Source: Methylovorus menthalis (lineage in GTDB: Bacteria; Pseudomonadota; Gammaproteobacteria; Burkholderiales; Methylophilaceae). Taken from it: a DNA stretch of 64,000 bases. Of the stretch, positions 9,306-17,332 are shown in pieces. The notes under the pieces are model-generated. The model searched no databases. It was not told the DNA's origin and worked only from the letters and a program-made list of their open reading frames with translations. The position numbers and the translations under genes were made by a program. Positions within the stretch are counted from its first letter, which is position 1; every line of letters starts with the position of its first letter. The stretch lies in the NCBI RefSeq assembly GCF_020523625.1, contig NZ_JAJAQH010000005.1, positions 124,001 to 188,000 of the forward strand, in the 5' to 3' direction.

Positions 9306-10148
9306 ATGTTAGGTAACTGGTTGAAAACCTCCATCCTGATGGCGGGCATTGTGGTGCTGTTTGGTACCGTGGGCGCTGCGCTTGGTGGTGCCGGTGGCAT
9401 GATGATCGCCCTGTTGCTCGCCGCGGCCATGAATGTTTACGCCTACTGGTTTTCTGACAAGGCCGTACTCAAGATGTACAACGCCCGCGAGGTCGATGCT
9501 GCCTCAGCCCCACAGTTTTACAACATGGTGAAGGAGCTGGCGCAAAATGCCCAGTTGCCCATGCCCAAGGTCTATATCATTGACGAGGACCAGCCTAACG
9601 CATTTGCCACCGGGCGCGACCCTGAGCATGCAGCCGTCGCCGCGACGACAGGCATCATGCGCATCCTGTCTGAGCGCGAATTACGTGGCGTCATGGCGCA
9701 TGAGCTGGCACACGTCAAACACCGTGACACGCTGATCTCCACCATCTCGGCCACCATCGCCGGTGCTATTTCATCGATTGCCCAATTCGGCATGCTGTTT
9801 GCAGGTGGCCATGACCGTGAGCGCAGTGTGCATCCGGCAGTGGCTATTCTGATCATGATTCTGGCACCGATTGCTGCCATGTTGATCCAGATGGCGATTT
9901 CACGTGCACGCGAGTTTGAAGCGGACCGCGGCGGCGCAGAAATCAGTGGTGACCCCACTGCGCTGGCCGCAGCTTTGAAAAAGATCCACGACTACGCACA
10001 TCAGATTCCGCTGGAGACAGCTGAGCGGCATCCTGAAACCGCCCAGATGATGATCATCAATCCCTTGTCTGGCGAAGGGATCAAGGGCTTGTTCAGTACA
10101 CACCCGCAAACCCAGGAGCGTATCGCGCGCCTGATGGCTATGGCCTGA
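9306..10148 (+). CDS. htpX: Membrane zinc metalloprotease HtpX
   Basis: HtpX is an inner-membrane M48 protease that degrades damaged membrane proteins. The 280-residue protein has two N-terminal membrane segments, the zinc motif HELAH near residue 139 (in [10 protein letters not shown]), two further hydrophobic segments, and the third-ligand region [17 protein letters not shown] ribosome-binding site precedes the ATG. A terminator follows at 10165. Heat-shock control, known in E. coli, cannot be judged here. Confidence 0.96.
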   Translation: MLGNWLKTSILMAGIVVLFGTVGAALGGAGGMMIALLLAAAMNVYAYWFSDKAVLKMYNAREVDAASAPQFYNMVKELAQNAQLPMPKVYIIDEDQPNAFATGRDPEHAAVAATTGIMRILSERELRGVMAHELAHVKHRDTLISTISATIAGAISSIAQFGMLFAGGHDRERSVHPAVAILIMILAPIAAMLIQMAISRAREFEADRGGAEISGDPTALAAALKKIHDYAHQIPLETAERHPETAQMMIINPLSGEGIKGLFSTHPQTQERIARLMAMA

Positions 10149-10164
10149 TCACCCCTCACAAGCG

Positions 10165-10199
10165 GCCGCAGACGTTAAGCTCTGCGGCTTTTGTTTTTT
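10165..10199 (+). terminator. Rho-independent terminator after htpX
   Basis: GCCGCAGA (10165-10172) pairs perfectly with TCTGCGGC (10181-10188), followed by a T-rich run to 10199. It separates htpX from rsmB. Confidence 0.88.
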
Positions 10200-10221
10200 C
10201 AGAATTCCCCGAAAGGCCGTT

Positions 10222-11505
10222 TTGCAACTAGCTCAACAACTCGCCGCCGAAGCCGTGCATCAGGTGCTGACTGGCCGTAACCTTGGTGTCACCCTGGATG
10301 CCATTTTTAGCCGCCAACGCAGCCTGACCCCCCAACAACGTGGCATGACGCAGGATCTCAGCTACGGCTGCCTGCGCCAGTATGGGCAATTGCAAGCACT
10401 GCTGAATCAGCTCCTGCAGAAGCCATTGCAAGATGAGCGCTTGCGCTGCCTGCTGCTGGTAGCGATCTACCAGTTGCAGCAGGCGCGTGCCGCCAGCCAT
10501 ACGATTGTGGACCAGGCCGTGCAAGCCTCGGCGCAATTCAAAAAGCCATGGGTCAAAGGCTTGACCAACGCCGTATTGCGTAACTTTCTGCGGCAGCAGG
10601 ATGCGCTGGTGAAGAATATTGACCCCGCTGACGATGTCGCCCGCTACTCCTATCCGCAGTGGTGGGTGAACAAGCTTCGCCATCAATATCCGCAAGAGTG
10701 GGAGGCTATGCTGCTGGCAGGCAATCAGCACCCGCCCATGACCTTGCGCGTTAATCGTCGCCACCTCAGCGTAGAAACCTATTGCCAGCAGCTGGCCGAC
10801 GCCGGTATAGCCTTCAGCGAACTGGGCGGTCGCGCGGTTAGCTTGACCCAGCCTATTCCAGTCGAGCGTATCCCCGGGTTTCTTGAAGGTGATGTCTCGG
10901 TGCAGGATGCAGGTGCGCAATGGGCGGCCCCCCTGCTTGATCTGACAGCGGGCATGCGGGTGCTGGATGCCTGCTGCGCGCCGGGTGGAAAGACCGGCCA
11001 TATCCTTGAGCTGGCCGATGTGGATTTGATCGCCATGGATAGCGATGCCGGCAGATTGCGCCGTACGGAAGAAAACCTGCAACGCTTGAAATTGAAAGCC
11101 CAGCTGGTGACGGGCGATGCGGCGGATGCTTCCGGATGGTGGGATGGTCGGCCGTTCGATCGCATTCTGGCAGATGTGCCATGTACGGCTTCCGGCATAG
11201 TCCGGCGGCATGTGGATATCAAATGGCTACGACGCGAGGCGGATGTTGCCTCCTTCGTTCGCCAGCAGGCACTCATTCTGCCGCAACTGTGGCAGTGCCT
11301 GGCAAAGGGTGGTAAATTGCTTTACGCAACGTGCTCGGTTTTTCATGAGGAAAACCAACAGCAGATTGACCGGTTCCTGCAACAGCACGCCGATGCGAAG
11401 CAGTTGCCGCTGAGTCAGGATGCTTCGCCTCATGCTCGGCATGGACAACTTTATCCTTGTGCAGCACATGACGGCTTCTTTTATGCACTTTTACAAAAAA
11501 ACTGA
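10222..11505 (+). CDS. rsmB: 16S rRNA m5C967 methyltransferase
   Basis: RsmB methylates C967 of 16S rRNA using SAM. The 427-residue protein has the N-terminal NusB-like RNA-binding domain (about 1-140) and a C-terminal methyltransferase domain with the SAM-binding CCAPGGKTGH region (about 251-260). The two cysteines of the m5C mechanism lie in ADVPCTASG and YATCSVF. The most likely start is a TTG at 10222 after GAAAGG, since the family N-terminus begins there and no ATG is nearby. It leads the rsmB-DUF4390-ntrY-ntrX gene string. Confidence 0.95.
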   Translation: MQLAQQLAAEAVHQVLTGRNLGVTLDAIFSRQRSLTPQQRGMTQDLSYGCLRQYGQLQALLNQLLQKPLQDERLRCLLLVAIYQLQQARAASHTIVDQAVQASAQFKKPWVKGLTNAVLRNFLRQQDALVKNIDPADDVARYSYPQWWVNKLRHQYPQEWEAMLLAGNQHPPMTLRVNRRHLSVETYCQQLADAGIAFSELGGRAVSLTQPIPVERIPGFLEGDVSVQDAGAQWAAPLLDLTAGMRVLDACCAPGGKTGHILELADVDLIAMDSDAGRLRRTEENLQRLKLKAQLVTGDAADASGWWDGRPFDRILADVPCTASGIVRRHVDIKWLRREADVASFVRQQALILPQLWQCLAKGGKLLYATCSVFHEENQQQIDRFLQQHADAKQLPLSQDASPHARHGQLYPCAAHDGFFYALLQKN

Positions 11506-12073
11506 TTTTCGTCGTTTATTTGCCACGCTGTTGACCGGCAGTTTTGTTCTTTTCATGCTGACGACGGCATACGCTGCCGTTAGTAATCTTCACATTCGCA
11601 ATGCAGAGCTGGTGCCAACCGAAGATAGCTATCTGCTGAATGCCGATTTTGATGTCAGCCTGAGTCCCACGGTAGAAGAAGCCTTGAACAAAGGCATCCC
11701 GCTGACGTTCCTGATTGAATTCCAGCTGACCTCACCACGTCGCTACTGGTTTGATGACGAAATCGCCACGGTCAGTACCTATGTCACCCTGAGCTACCAT
11801 GCCTTGTCACGGCAATATCTGGTCAATCTCAATAATCACCACCAACGCTCCTTTGCGTCCTTGCAGGATGCCAAACAGGAACTCTCACGCCTGGAGCAAT
11901 GGCCAGTATTCGAGAAAGCCCTGCTGAAAAAAGGTGAAGCCTACAAGGCTGCCTTGCGCGTGCGGCTGGATCAAACCAGGCTGCCCAAGGCATTGCAGGT
12001 GGATGTGATTGGTGGCTCCGAGGACTGGAATATGGTTTCCCAGCGTTATCGCTGGGTGCCCACGCTGTTTTAG
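11483..12073 (+). CDS. DUF4390 domain protein, predicted exported
   Basis: This protein of about 196 residues belongs to the DUF4390 family. Its N-terminus is basic then hydrophobic (KKTDFRRLFATLLTGSFVLF), ending near AYA, which looks like a signal peptide, so the bulk is probably periplasmic. The start is uncertain: ATG 11483 and ATG 11468 both fit, both overlap the end of rsmB and neither has a clear ribosome-binding site. In betaproteobacteria this gene regularly precedes an NtrY-type sensor kinase, as here, suggesting a role linked to the kinase. That role is inference. Confidence 0.8.
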   Translation: MHFYKKTDFRRLFATLLTGSFVLFMLTTAYAAVSNLHIRNAELVPTEDSYLLNADFDVSLSPTVEEALNKGIPLTFLIEFQLTSPRRYWFDDEIATVSTYVTLSYHALSRQYLVNLNNHHQRSFASLQDAKQELSRLEQWPVFEKALLKKGEAYKAALRVRLDQTRLPKALQVDVIGGSEDWNMVSQRYRWVPTLF

Positions 12074-12088
12074 CATGCCTCCGCTCCA

Positions 12089-14215
12089 ATGAAATACATC
12101 GTTTTTATCAGTGCCCTGCTAGGTGCAGTCCTACTGTATCTGCTGTCGCATGCCAGCACCAATACGGCCGCCTCGGGTAATTATTACACTTTGCTGCTGG
12201 TGCTGAATGGCGCCCTGGCCGTGGCATTGATCGTCATGATCAGCATGCAGCTCTGGCGCCTGTTTCGCCAGATGCGTGCGCATGTCATGGGCAGTCGGCT
12301 TACCCTGCGTTTGCTGGGCGCCTTTGCCCTCATGGCGATTATTCCCGGCGTGATCGTATATGCGGTATCGGTCAATTTCCTGACGCGCTCGATTGAGTCG
12401 TGGTTTAACGTGAAAGTGGAAGCAGCGCTGGAGGGCGGTTTGCGCCTGGGCCAGAGTGCGCTCGACATCATGTTGTCCGATATCGAGGAAAAAGCCGAGA
12501 GCATGGCCGTCTCGCTGGCGTTTCAGCCCTCCAACTCACACCTGAGTGTGCTGAATGACCTGCGCGAAAAAAGCGGGGTGGAGGATGCGGTTCTGCTGAC
12601 CTTGCAAGGACGTATCCTGGCGTTTTCAAGCAACAATCCGGCGACCTTTCTGCCGGAGCTGCCCAGTATTCCCCAGCTGCGTCAGGCACGGCAGCATGTA
12701 TACGGCACCATAGAGCCGATTCCGGATAAAGGTCTTTATCTTCGGGTGCTGGCCCCGATCGTGATGCCCGATCTGGCAGGGGAAACGCGTATTTTGCAGC
12801 TGTTGCAGCCGGTGCCCAAGAGTTTGTCTGCCACGGCGGAATCCGTGCAGGATGTGTATCAGGATTATCAGGAGCTATCGCTCAGCCGCGAATCGCTGAA
12901 AGAGGTGTTTGCCCTGACGCTGACGCTGGTGCTGATGCTTGCGATGTTGTCCGCGGTATCGATTGCCTTTGTGCTTAGCCGCCGCCTGTCAGCGCCGCTG
13001 GGTGTACTGGCCGAAGGCACGCGCGCCATTGCCCGCGGCGATTACGGCACCATGTTGCCGGTGCATGGCAAGGATGAGCTGGGCATACTGGTGCAATCCT
13101 TTAACAGCATGACGAGGCAGCTCGGCGATGCCACATTGGCAGCAGAGCGCAACCGGGCACGGGTAGAAGCGGCTCGTGGGTATCTTGCCACCATCCTCGC
13201 GCACTTGTCCTCCGGCGTGCTGGCGCTGGATGACCGCGCGCAGTTGCGTACCTGCAATATGGCCGCCTCAAATATTCTTGGCGTCAACCTGAGCAATTTT
13301 CTTGAGCAGCCTTTCCAGCAGTTGGGTCAGACACATGTGGCGCTGGAGGCTTGGGTTGAGCTGATTCTTTCGCATTGTGGGGATGACGATACCGGCGAAT
13401 GGCAAGAAGAACTGGAGCTGGTGACTGCGCAGGGCAAGCGTATTTTGCTGGTGCGTGGCACGCGGTTGCCGCAAACCGCCGATAGCGGTTTCCTGATTGT
13501 GTTTGATGATGTGACGACCATGGTACAAGCCCAGCGCGATGCCGCCTGGGGGGAAGTTGCTCGGCGACTGGCGCACGAGATCAAGAACCCGCTGACGCCT
13601 ATTCAGCTCTCGGCCGAGCGCCTGGAACACAAGCTGGCGGCCAAGCTCGAAACCGACGATGCCGATATGCTGCGGCGCGCCACCAATACCATCGTGACGC
13701 AGGTGGCGGCCATGAAAACCATGGTGAATGAATTTAGCGAATATGCACGGGCACCAGCGCTTAATCTGAGCGAGCTGGCGCTGAACAGCCTGATCAAGGA
13801 TGTACTGGCCTTGTATGAACCGGCAGATATTCACCTTGAAATCAGCCTGGCGGATGGTTTGCCATCGGTCATGGGTGACGCCACCATGCTGCGGCAAGTG
13901 CTGCACAACCTACTGCAAAACGCCCAGGATGCGCTGGAAGGCAGGCCGGACGGGGTGATTCAGATCATCACGGCGATGGAAGTGGATACGGTCAAACTAG
14001 AGGTAAGAGACAATGGCACCGGTTTCCCGCTGGAAATCCTCAGCCGCGCCTTCGAGCCCTACATGACCAGCAAGCGCCATGGCACCGGTCTCGGTCTGGC
14101 AATCGTCAAGAAAATCATAGAAGAGCATAAAGGCCACATTCATATTGAAAACCTGGCAAAGGGGGGCGCAAGCATCACTGTGACTTTGCCAGCAAAAACG
14201 AAAAGGGTGGAGTAA
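12089..14215 (+). CDS. ntrY: NtrY-like membrane sensor histidine kinase
   Basis: This 708-residue kinase has several N-terminal membrane segments (within about 1-100), a periplasmic sensing region, another membrane pair ending near 300, a HAMP domain (about 300-355), a PAS-like domain (about 365-480), a HisKA domain with the phosphoacceptor His in RRLAHEIKNPLTP (about 490-505) and an HATPase domain with DNGTGFP and GTGLGLAIVKK. It resembles the NtrY sensors linked to nitrogen or redox control. The regulator gene starts 5 bases after its stop. The signal sensed is not evident from sequence. Confidence 0.9.
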   Translation: MKYIVFISALLGAVLLYLLSHASTNTAASGNYYTLLLVLNGALAVALIVMISMQLWRLFRQMRAHVMGSRLTLRLLGAFALMAIIPGVIVYAVSVNFLTRSIESWFNVKVEAALEGGLRLGQSALDIMLSDIEEKAESMAVSLAFQPSNSHLSVLNDLREKSGVEDAVLLTLQGRILAFSSNNPATFLPELPSIPQLRQARQHVYGTIEPIPDKGLYLRVLAPIVMPDLAGETRILQLLQPVPKSLSATAESVQDVYQDYQELSLSRESLKEVFALTLTLVLMLAMLSAVSIAFVLSRRLSAPLGVLAEGTRAIARGDYGTMLPVHGKDELGILVQSFNSMTRQLGDATLAAERNRARVEAARGYLATILAHLSSGVLALDDRAQLRTCNMAASNILGVNLSNFLEQPFQQLGQTHVALEAWVELILSHCGDDDTGEWQEELELVTAQGKRILLVRGTRLPQTADSGFLIVFDDVTTMVQAQRDAAWGEVARRLAHEIKNPLTPIQLSAERLEHKLAAKLETDDADMLRRATNTIVTQVAAMKTMVNEFSEYARAPALNLSELALNSLIKDVLALYEPADIHLEISLADGLPSVMGDATMLRQVLHNLLQNAQDALEGRPDGVIQIITAMEVDTVKLEVRDNGTGFPLEILSRAFEPYMTSKRHGTGLGLAIVKKIIEEHKGHIHIENLAKGGASITVTLPAKTKRVE

Positions 14216-14220
14216 TCGCA

Positions 14221-15504
14221 ATGACCGCAAGACATGTGCTAGTTGTCGATGATGAAATCGGCATACGTGAGCTACTGTATGACATTCTGCAGGACGAAGG
14301 CTACCAGGTAAAACTGGCAGAAAACGCGGCGGAGGCTCGGCTTTATCGCGAACAGATGCGTCCTGATCTGGTGCTGCTGGATATCTGGATGCCGGATTGT
14401 GATGGTATCAGCCTGCTGAAAGAGTGGGGGAATAGCGGCCTGCTCACCATGCCGGTGGTCATGATGTCCGGTCATGGTACGATTGATACCGCGGTGGAGG
14501 CTACCCGCATCGGTGCTTTTGATTTCCTGGAAAAGCCTATCGCCCTGCAAAAGCTGCTGAAAACCGTCAGTGCCGCGTTAAAGCACGGTGAGCAATTGCC
14601 GCGTTCTGACATGACCTTGCTCAACCTCGGCAAGAGTCCGGTGATCAGCGAGCTGCGTCAGCGCCTGGAGCAGATTGCAGGCGTCAAGACGCCGCTACTC
14701 CTGATCGGCGAGCAAGGCAGTGGTGCCGAGTTATGCGCCAAGTTTCTGCATACCCCGGATACTCCCTGGCTCAGTCTTACCGATTATGAGCAGCTGGCTA
14801 CCGCTCCGCTGGATATTCTGGAGCAGATTCAGGAGGGAATGCTCTTCATTCCAGAGGTGGCCGACCTCAGCAAAAACCAGCAAAAAGGCCTGCAGCTCTT
14901 ATTGGCGCGCGCGGACAAGTATGGCGCCCGCGTCGTGTGTGTTACGGCTAAAAGCCTGCCGCAACTGGTCGTTGCCGGGCGATTCGATAACTTGTTATTG
15001 CAGGCTATCTCCGCTACCAGTCTGCGTATTCCCAACTTGTCCGACCATCGTGAGGATATTCCAGACCTGGCGCGCGCCATGGCTGCGCTGCTGGTCGATG
15101 GTGGTGAGGTGCTTTACCGCGAGTTTGATGTGGCGGCGCTGAATGCCCTGCGCAATGCAGAGTGGCCGGGCAATATCACACAGCTGGATAGCGTAATTCG
15201 TAACCTGATGCAGACCAGCCTCGGTGAGAAAATCACTTTGGCGGATGTAAACCGCGTGCTGGAGCAGTTTGCGGCATTTCAGGCGGCACTGCCTATTGTT
15301 GAGAGCTCTCCTGCCAGTGCAGGCCTCGCGGCCTTGAACATTGACAAGCCCTTGCGCGAAGCCCGCGATGATTTTGAGCGCCTGTATTTTGAGCATCATC
15401 TGGTCAAGGCCGGGCATAACATGAGCCGTGTGGCGGAGGCAGTGCAGCTGGAGCGCACGCATCTTTACCGCAAGCTGAAGCAGCTGGGTATCAAGGCAAA
15501 ATAA
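14221..15504 (+). CDS. ntrX: NtrX-like response regulator with degenerate AAA+ domain
   Basis: This 427-residue regulator is the partner of the preceding kinase. It has a normal receiver domain (phosphoacceptor Asp54 in VLLDIWMPD) and a C-terminal Fis-type helix-turn-helix (about 385-427). The central sigma-54 activator domain is degraded. The Walker A motif reads GEQGSGAE (163-170), with Ala where the catalytic Lys belongs. The GAFTGA loop is absent, with only about 36 residues between Walker A and Walker B. Walker B reads MLFIPEV, lacking the Asp, and the arginine-finger region is not conserved. It probably regulates without sigma-54. Confidence 0.88.
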   Translation: MTARHVLVVDDEIGIRELLYDILQDEGYQVKLAENAAEARLYREQMRPDLVLLDIWMPDCDGISLLKEWGNSGLLTMPVVMMSGHGTIDTAVEATRIGAFDFLEKPIALQKLLKTVSAALKHGEQLPRSDMTLLNLGKSPVISELRQRLEQIAGVKTPLLLIGEQGSGAELCAKFLHTPDTPWLSLTDYEQLATAPLDILEQIQEGMLFIPEVADLSKNQQKGLQLLLARADKYGARVVCVTAKSLPQLVVAGRFDNLLLQAISATSLRIPNLSDHREDIPDLARAMAALLVDGGEVLYREFDVAALNALRNAEWPGNITQLDSVIRNLMQTSLGEKITLADVNRVLEQFAAFQAALPIVESSPASAGLAALNIDKPLREARDDFERLYFEHHLVKAGHNMSRVAEAVQLERTHLYRKLKQLGIKAK

Positions 15505-15517
15505 ACCGGGCAGCAAG

Positions 15518-15892
15518 TCAGCGAGGGCTGACTTTGCTTGCCCGCGTGTTGCTGCGTCTGGGTTTCAGTGGTTTGGTTCGCATGGCCGCCGCATAAGCCT
15601 TGCGCGCCCAGCTGGCTGCCAGGTCGCGATCCTCCAGAATGAAATCCGGGGCTTGATAGTAGGGCAGGGCAATCCAGCGGCCCTGCTTTTCATATCCGAA
15701 CCTGGGCAGGGCGAGGGCTTCAAAGTCACCAGCATTTTCAGCATCTGCCTTGAGGTACACGGCATCTTCAAATACCAGACCGAAGGTCAGTCCTTGATGA
15801 TAGAGCGCATGGCCACCAAACATTCGCCGAATGCTGATGGGGCCAAACAGCGCAAATATATCGGGCAGGTAGTCGGTAAATTCGCTCATCAC
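15518..15892 (-). CDS. TfoX/Sxy N-terminal domain protein
   Basis: This 124-residue protein matches the N-terminal TfoX/Sxy domain, with the family stretch RRMFGGHALYHQGLTFG near residues 22-38. The C-terminal tail is basic (TKPLKPRRSNTRASK). Full-length Sxy activates competence genes in gammaproteobacteria, but single-domain homologues like this one are widespread and of unknown function. It converges with the regulator gene upstream, 13 bases away. The start could be either of two adjacent Met codons. Confidence 0.85.
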   Translation of the reverse strand: MMSEFTDYLPDIFALFGPISIRRMFGGHALYHQGLTFGLVFEDAVYLKADAENAGDFEALALPRFGYEKQGRWIALPYYQAPDFILEDRDLAASWARKAYAAAMRTKPLKPRRSNTRASKVSPR

Positions 15893-15949
15893 GTTTCAGG
15901 GTTGAATACAGGCTTGCTCAGCAGGTTTTCAACGTCATTTATCGCAGTG

Positions 15950-16723
15950 TCAGTCTTGCTCGGATAGTTCTAATACTACCGGCGTATGATCCGATGGCCG
16001 CTCCAGCTTGCGCGGGGCCTTGTCTATCCAGCTTGCCTTGCAGGCGGTCAGCAATGGTGTACTGACCAGTATGTGGTCAATGCGCAGCCCCAGATTGCGC
16101 CGGAAACCCGCCATGCGGTAATCCCACCAGCTGAAGCTGGCTTCTGGTTGCTCGAATAAACGGAACGTATCATGCAGGCCCAAACCGACCAGCCCCTGAA
16201 ACGCGGTGCGTTCTGGCTCGCTGACCAGCACCTGGCCTAGCCAGGCCGCGGGGTCGTGTACATCGCGGTCTTCCGGTGCAATATTGTAATCACCTAGCAA
16301 GGCCAGCTTGGGGTGGGCTACCAGCTCTGCCTGCAGATGCGTGGTGAGTGAGGCCAGCCAATTGAGCTTGTATTGATATTTATCCGAATCAAGACTTTGC
16401 CCATTGGGAATATAAGCGCAGACGATGCGTATGCCTCTAACCGTCGCGGCAATCAGCCTCTTTTGCTCATCGGCAAAGTCAGGAATGCCATAGCTCGGAT
16501 GTTCCAGTACATGGCGGCTGAGAATCGCCACCCCATTATAGGTTTTCTGGCCGCTATGGATGGCGTTATAGCCAATGGCGGTCAGCGCTTCATAGGGGAA
16601 TTTGCTGTCTTCCTGCTTGGTTTCCTGCAAGCAAAGCACATCGGGCTGATTGGCCGTGCACCAGTCCAGCACATGGGGCAGGCGAACGTTGAGCGAGTTA
16701 ACATTCCAGGTGGCGAGTTTCAC
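15950..16723 (-). CDS. xthA: Exodeoxyribonuclease III
   Basis: XthA is a DNA repair nuclease that cleaves at abasic sites and trims 3' ends. The 257-residue protein shows the expected motifs: ATWNVNSLNVR at 4-14, LQETKQED near 33 with the metal-binding Glu, GDYNIAPEDRDVHDP near 145, the DYRMAGFRRNLGLRIDHIL stretch near 210, and the catalytic SDHTPV near the C-terminus. It appears to be a single gene, with about 60 bases on either side to its same-strand neighbours. Confidence 0.96.
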   Translation of the reverse strand: MKLATWNVNSLNVRLPHVLDWCTANQPDVLCLQETKQEDSKFPYEALTAIGYNAIHSGQKTYNGVAILSRHVLEHPSYGIPDFADEQKRLIAATVRGIRIVCAYIPNGQSLDSDKYQYKLNWLASLTTHLQAELVAHPKLALLGDYNIAPEDRDVHDPAAWLGQVLVSEPERTAFQGLVGLGLHDTFRLFEQPEASFSWWDYRMAGFRRNLGLRIDHILVSTPLLTACKASWIDKAPRKLERPSDHTPVVLELSEQD

Positions 16724-16789
16724 GTAAAGCTCCTGTGGATGCGTGGGCGCATCTCTTGGTGGGTGCCGTTGACCAGGGTCGAGGCGTGT

Positions 16790-17320
16790 TTAAGGGGATT
16801 TGGTCTCGGCGGCCGGTTGTTTGTCAGCGACCTTGGCCGCCTTGGATGGTTTTTTGAAGTCCGCCATCGGGTTACTGCGTGGGTAGCCGGCTTGATCCAG
16901 TGCACTGTTCCAGGTGGACTCCTCAAACCCCAGATGCGGGTTCTTGCCCACCATCAGGAAAGGCACTTGCAAGCGGCCAGTGAGTTTCTGCAATTCCAGC
17001 TTGTCCTCGTCCTTGTTCTTCAGGGTGTAGGGCGCGCCCCGCTTGTCCAGCAAGGCTTTGGCCTGATCGCATGGACTTGCGCATTCCTTGAAGATATACA
17101 GGATAAGGGGATTTTTTTCGACGGCCACCTTGATTTCATAAGGCTCTTTGTCGGTTTCCACCACATTCAGGTTTTGCTTCAGCTTTTCTACCGAGCGATT
17201 TTTTGCTGGCGGAGTATCCCCATAATTCACGCTTTCGGCATCGGTCCATTTGTATACATCCCCCAGGCAACTGGGGGCGCTGCAGAGAGCGATCAGGAGC
17301 AATGCACGAAAGCGCATCAT
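16790..17320 (-). CDS. Exported DUF4124/glutaredoxin-like protein
   Basis: This 176-residue protein has an N-terminal signal sequence (LLLIALCSAPSC). Next comes a short DUF4124-like segment with VYKWTDAESVNYGDTPP, then a thioredoxin/glutaredoxin-like fold in which FKECASPCDQAKALL carries a Cys-Ala-Ser-Pro-Cys spacing rather than a normal CXXC, with a cis-Pro region at LQVPFLMVG. The C-terminus is Lys/Pro/Ala-rich. It could be a lipoprotein, but the lipobox is poor. A periplasmic thiol role is possible but not shown. prlC lies directly upstream in the same direction, 12 bases away. Confidence 0.8.
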   Translation of the reverse strand: MMRFRALLLIALCSAPSCLGDVYKWTDAESVNYGDTPPAKNRSVEKLKQNLNVVETDKEPYEIKVAVEKNPLILYIFKECASPCDQAKALLDKRGAPYTLKNKDEDKLELQKLTGRLQVPFLMVGKNPHLGFEESTWNSALDQAGYPRSNPMADFKKPSKAAKVADKQPAAETKSP

Positions 17321-17332
17321 GGTGGTGTTCCC

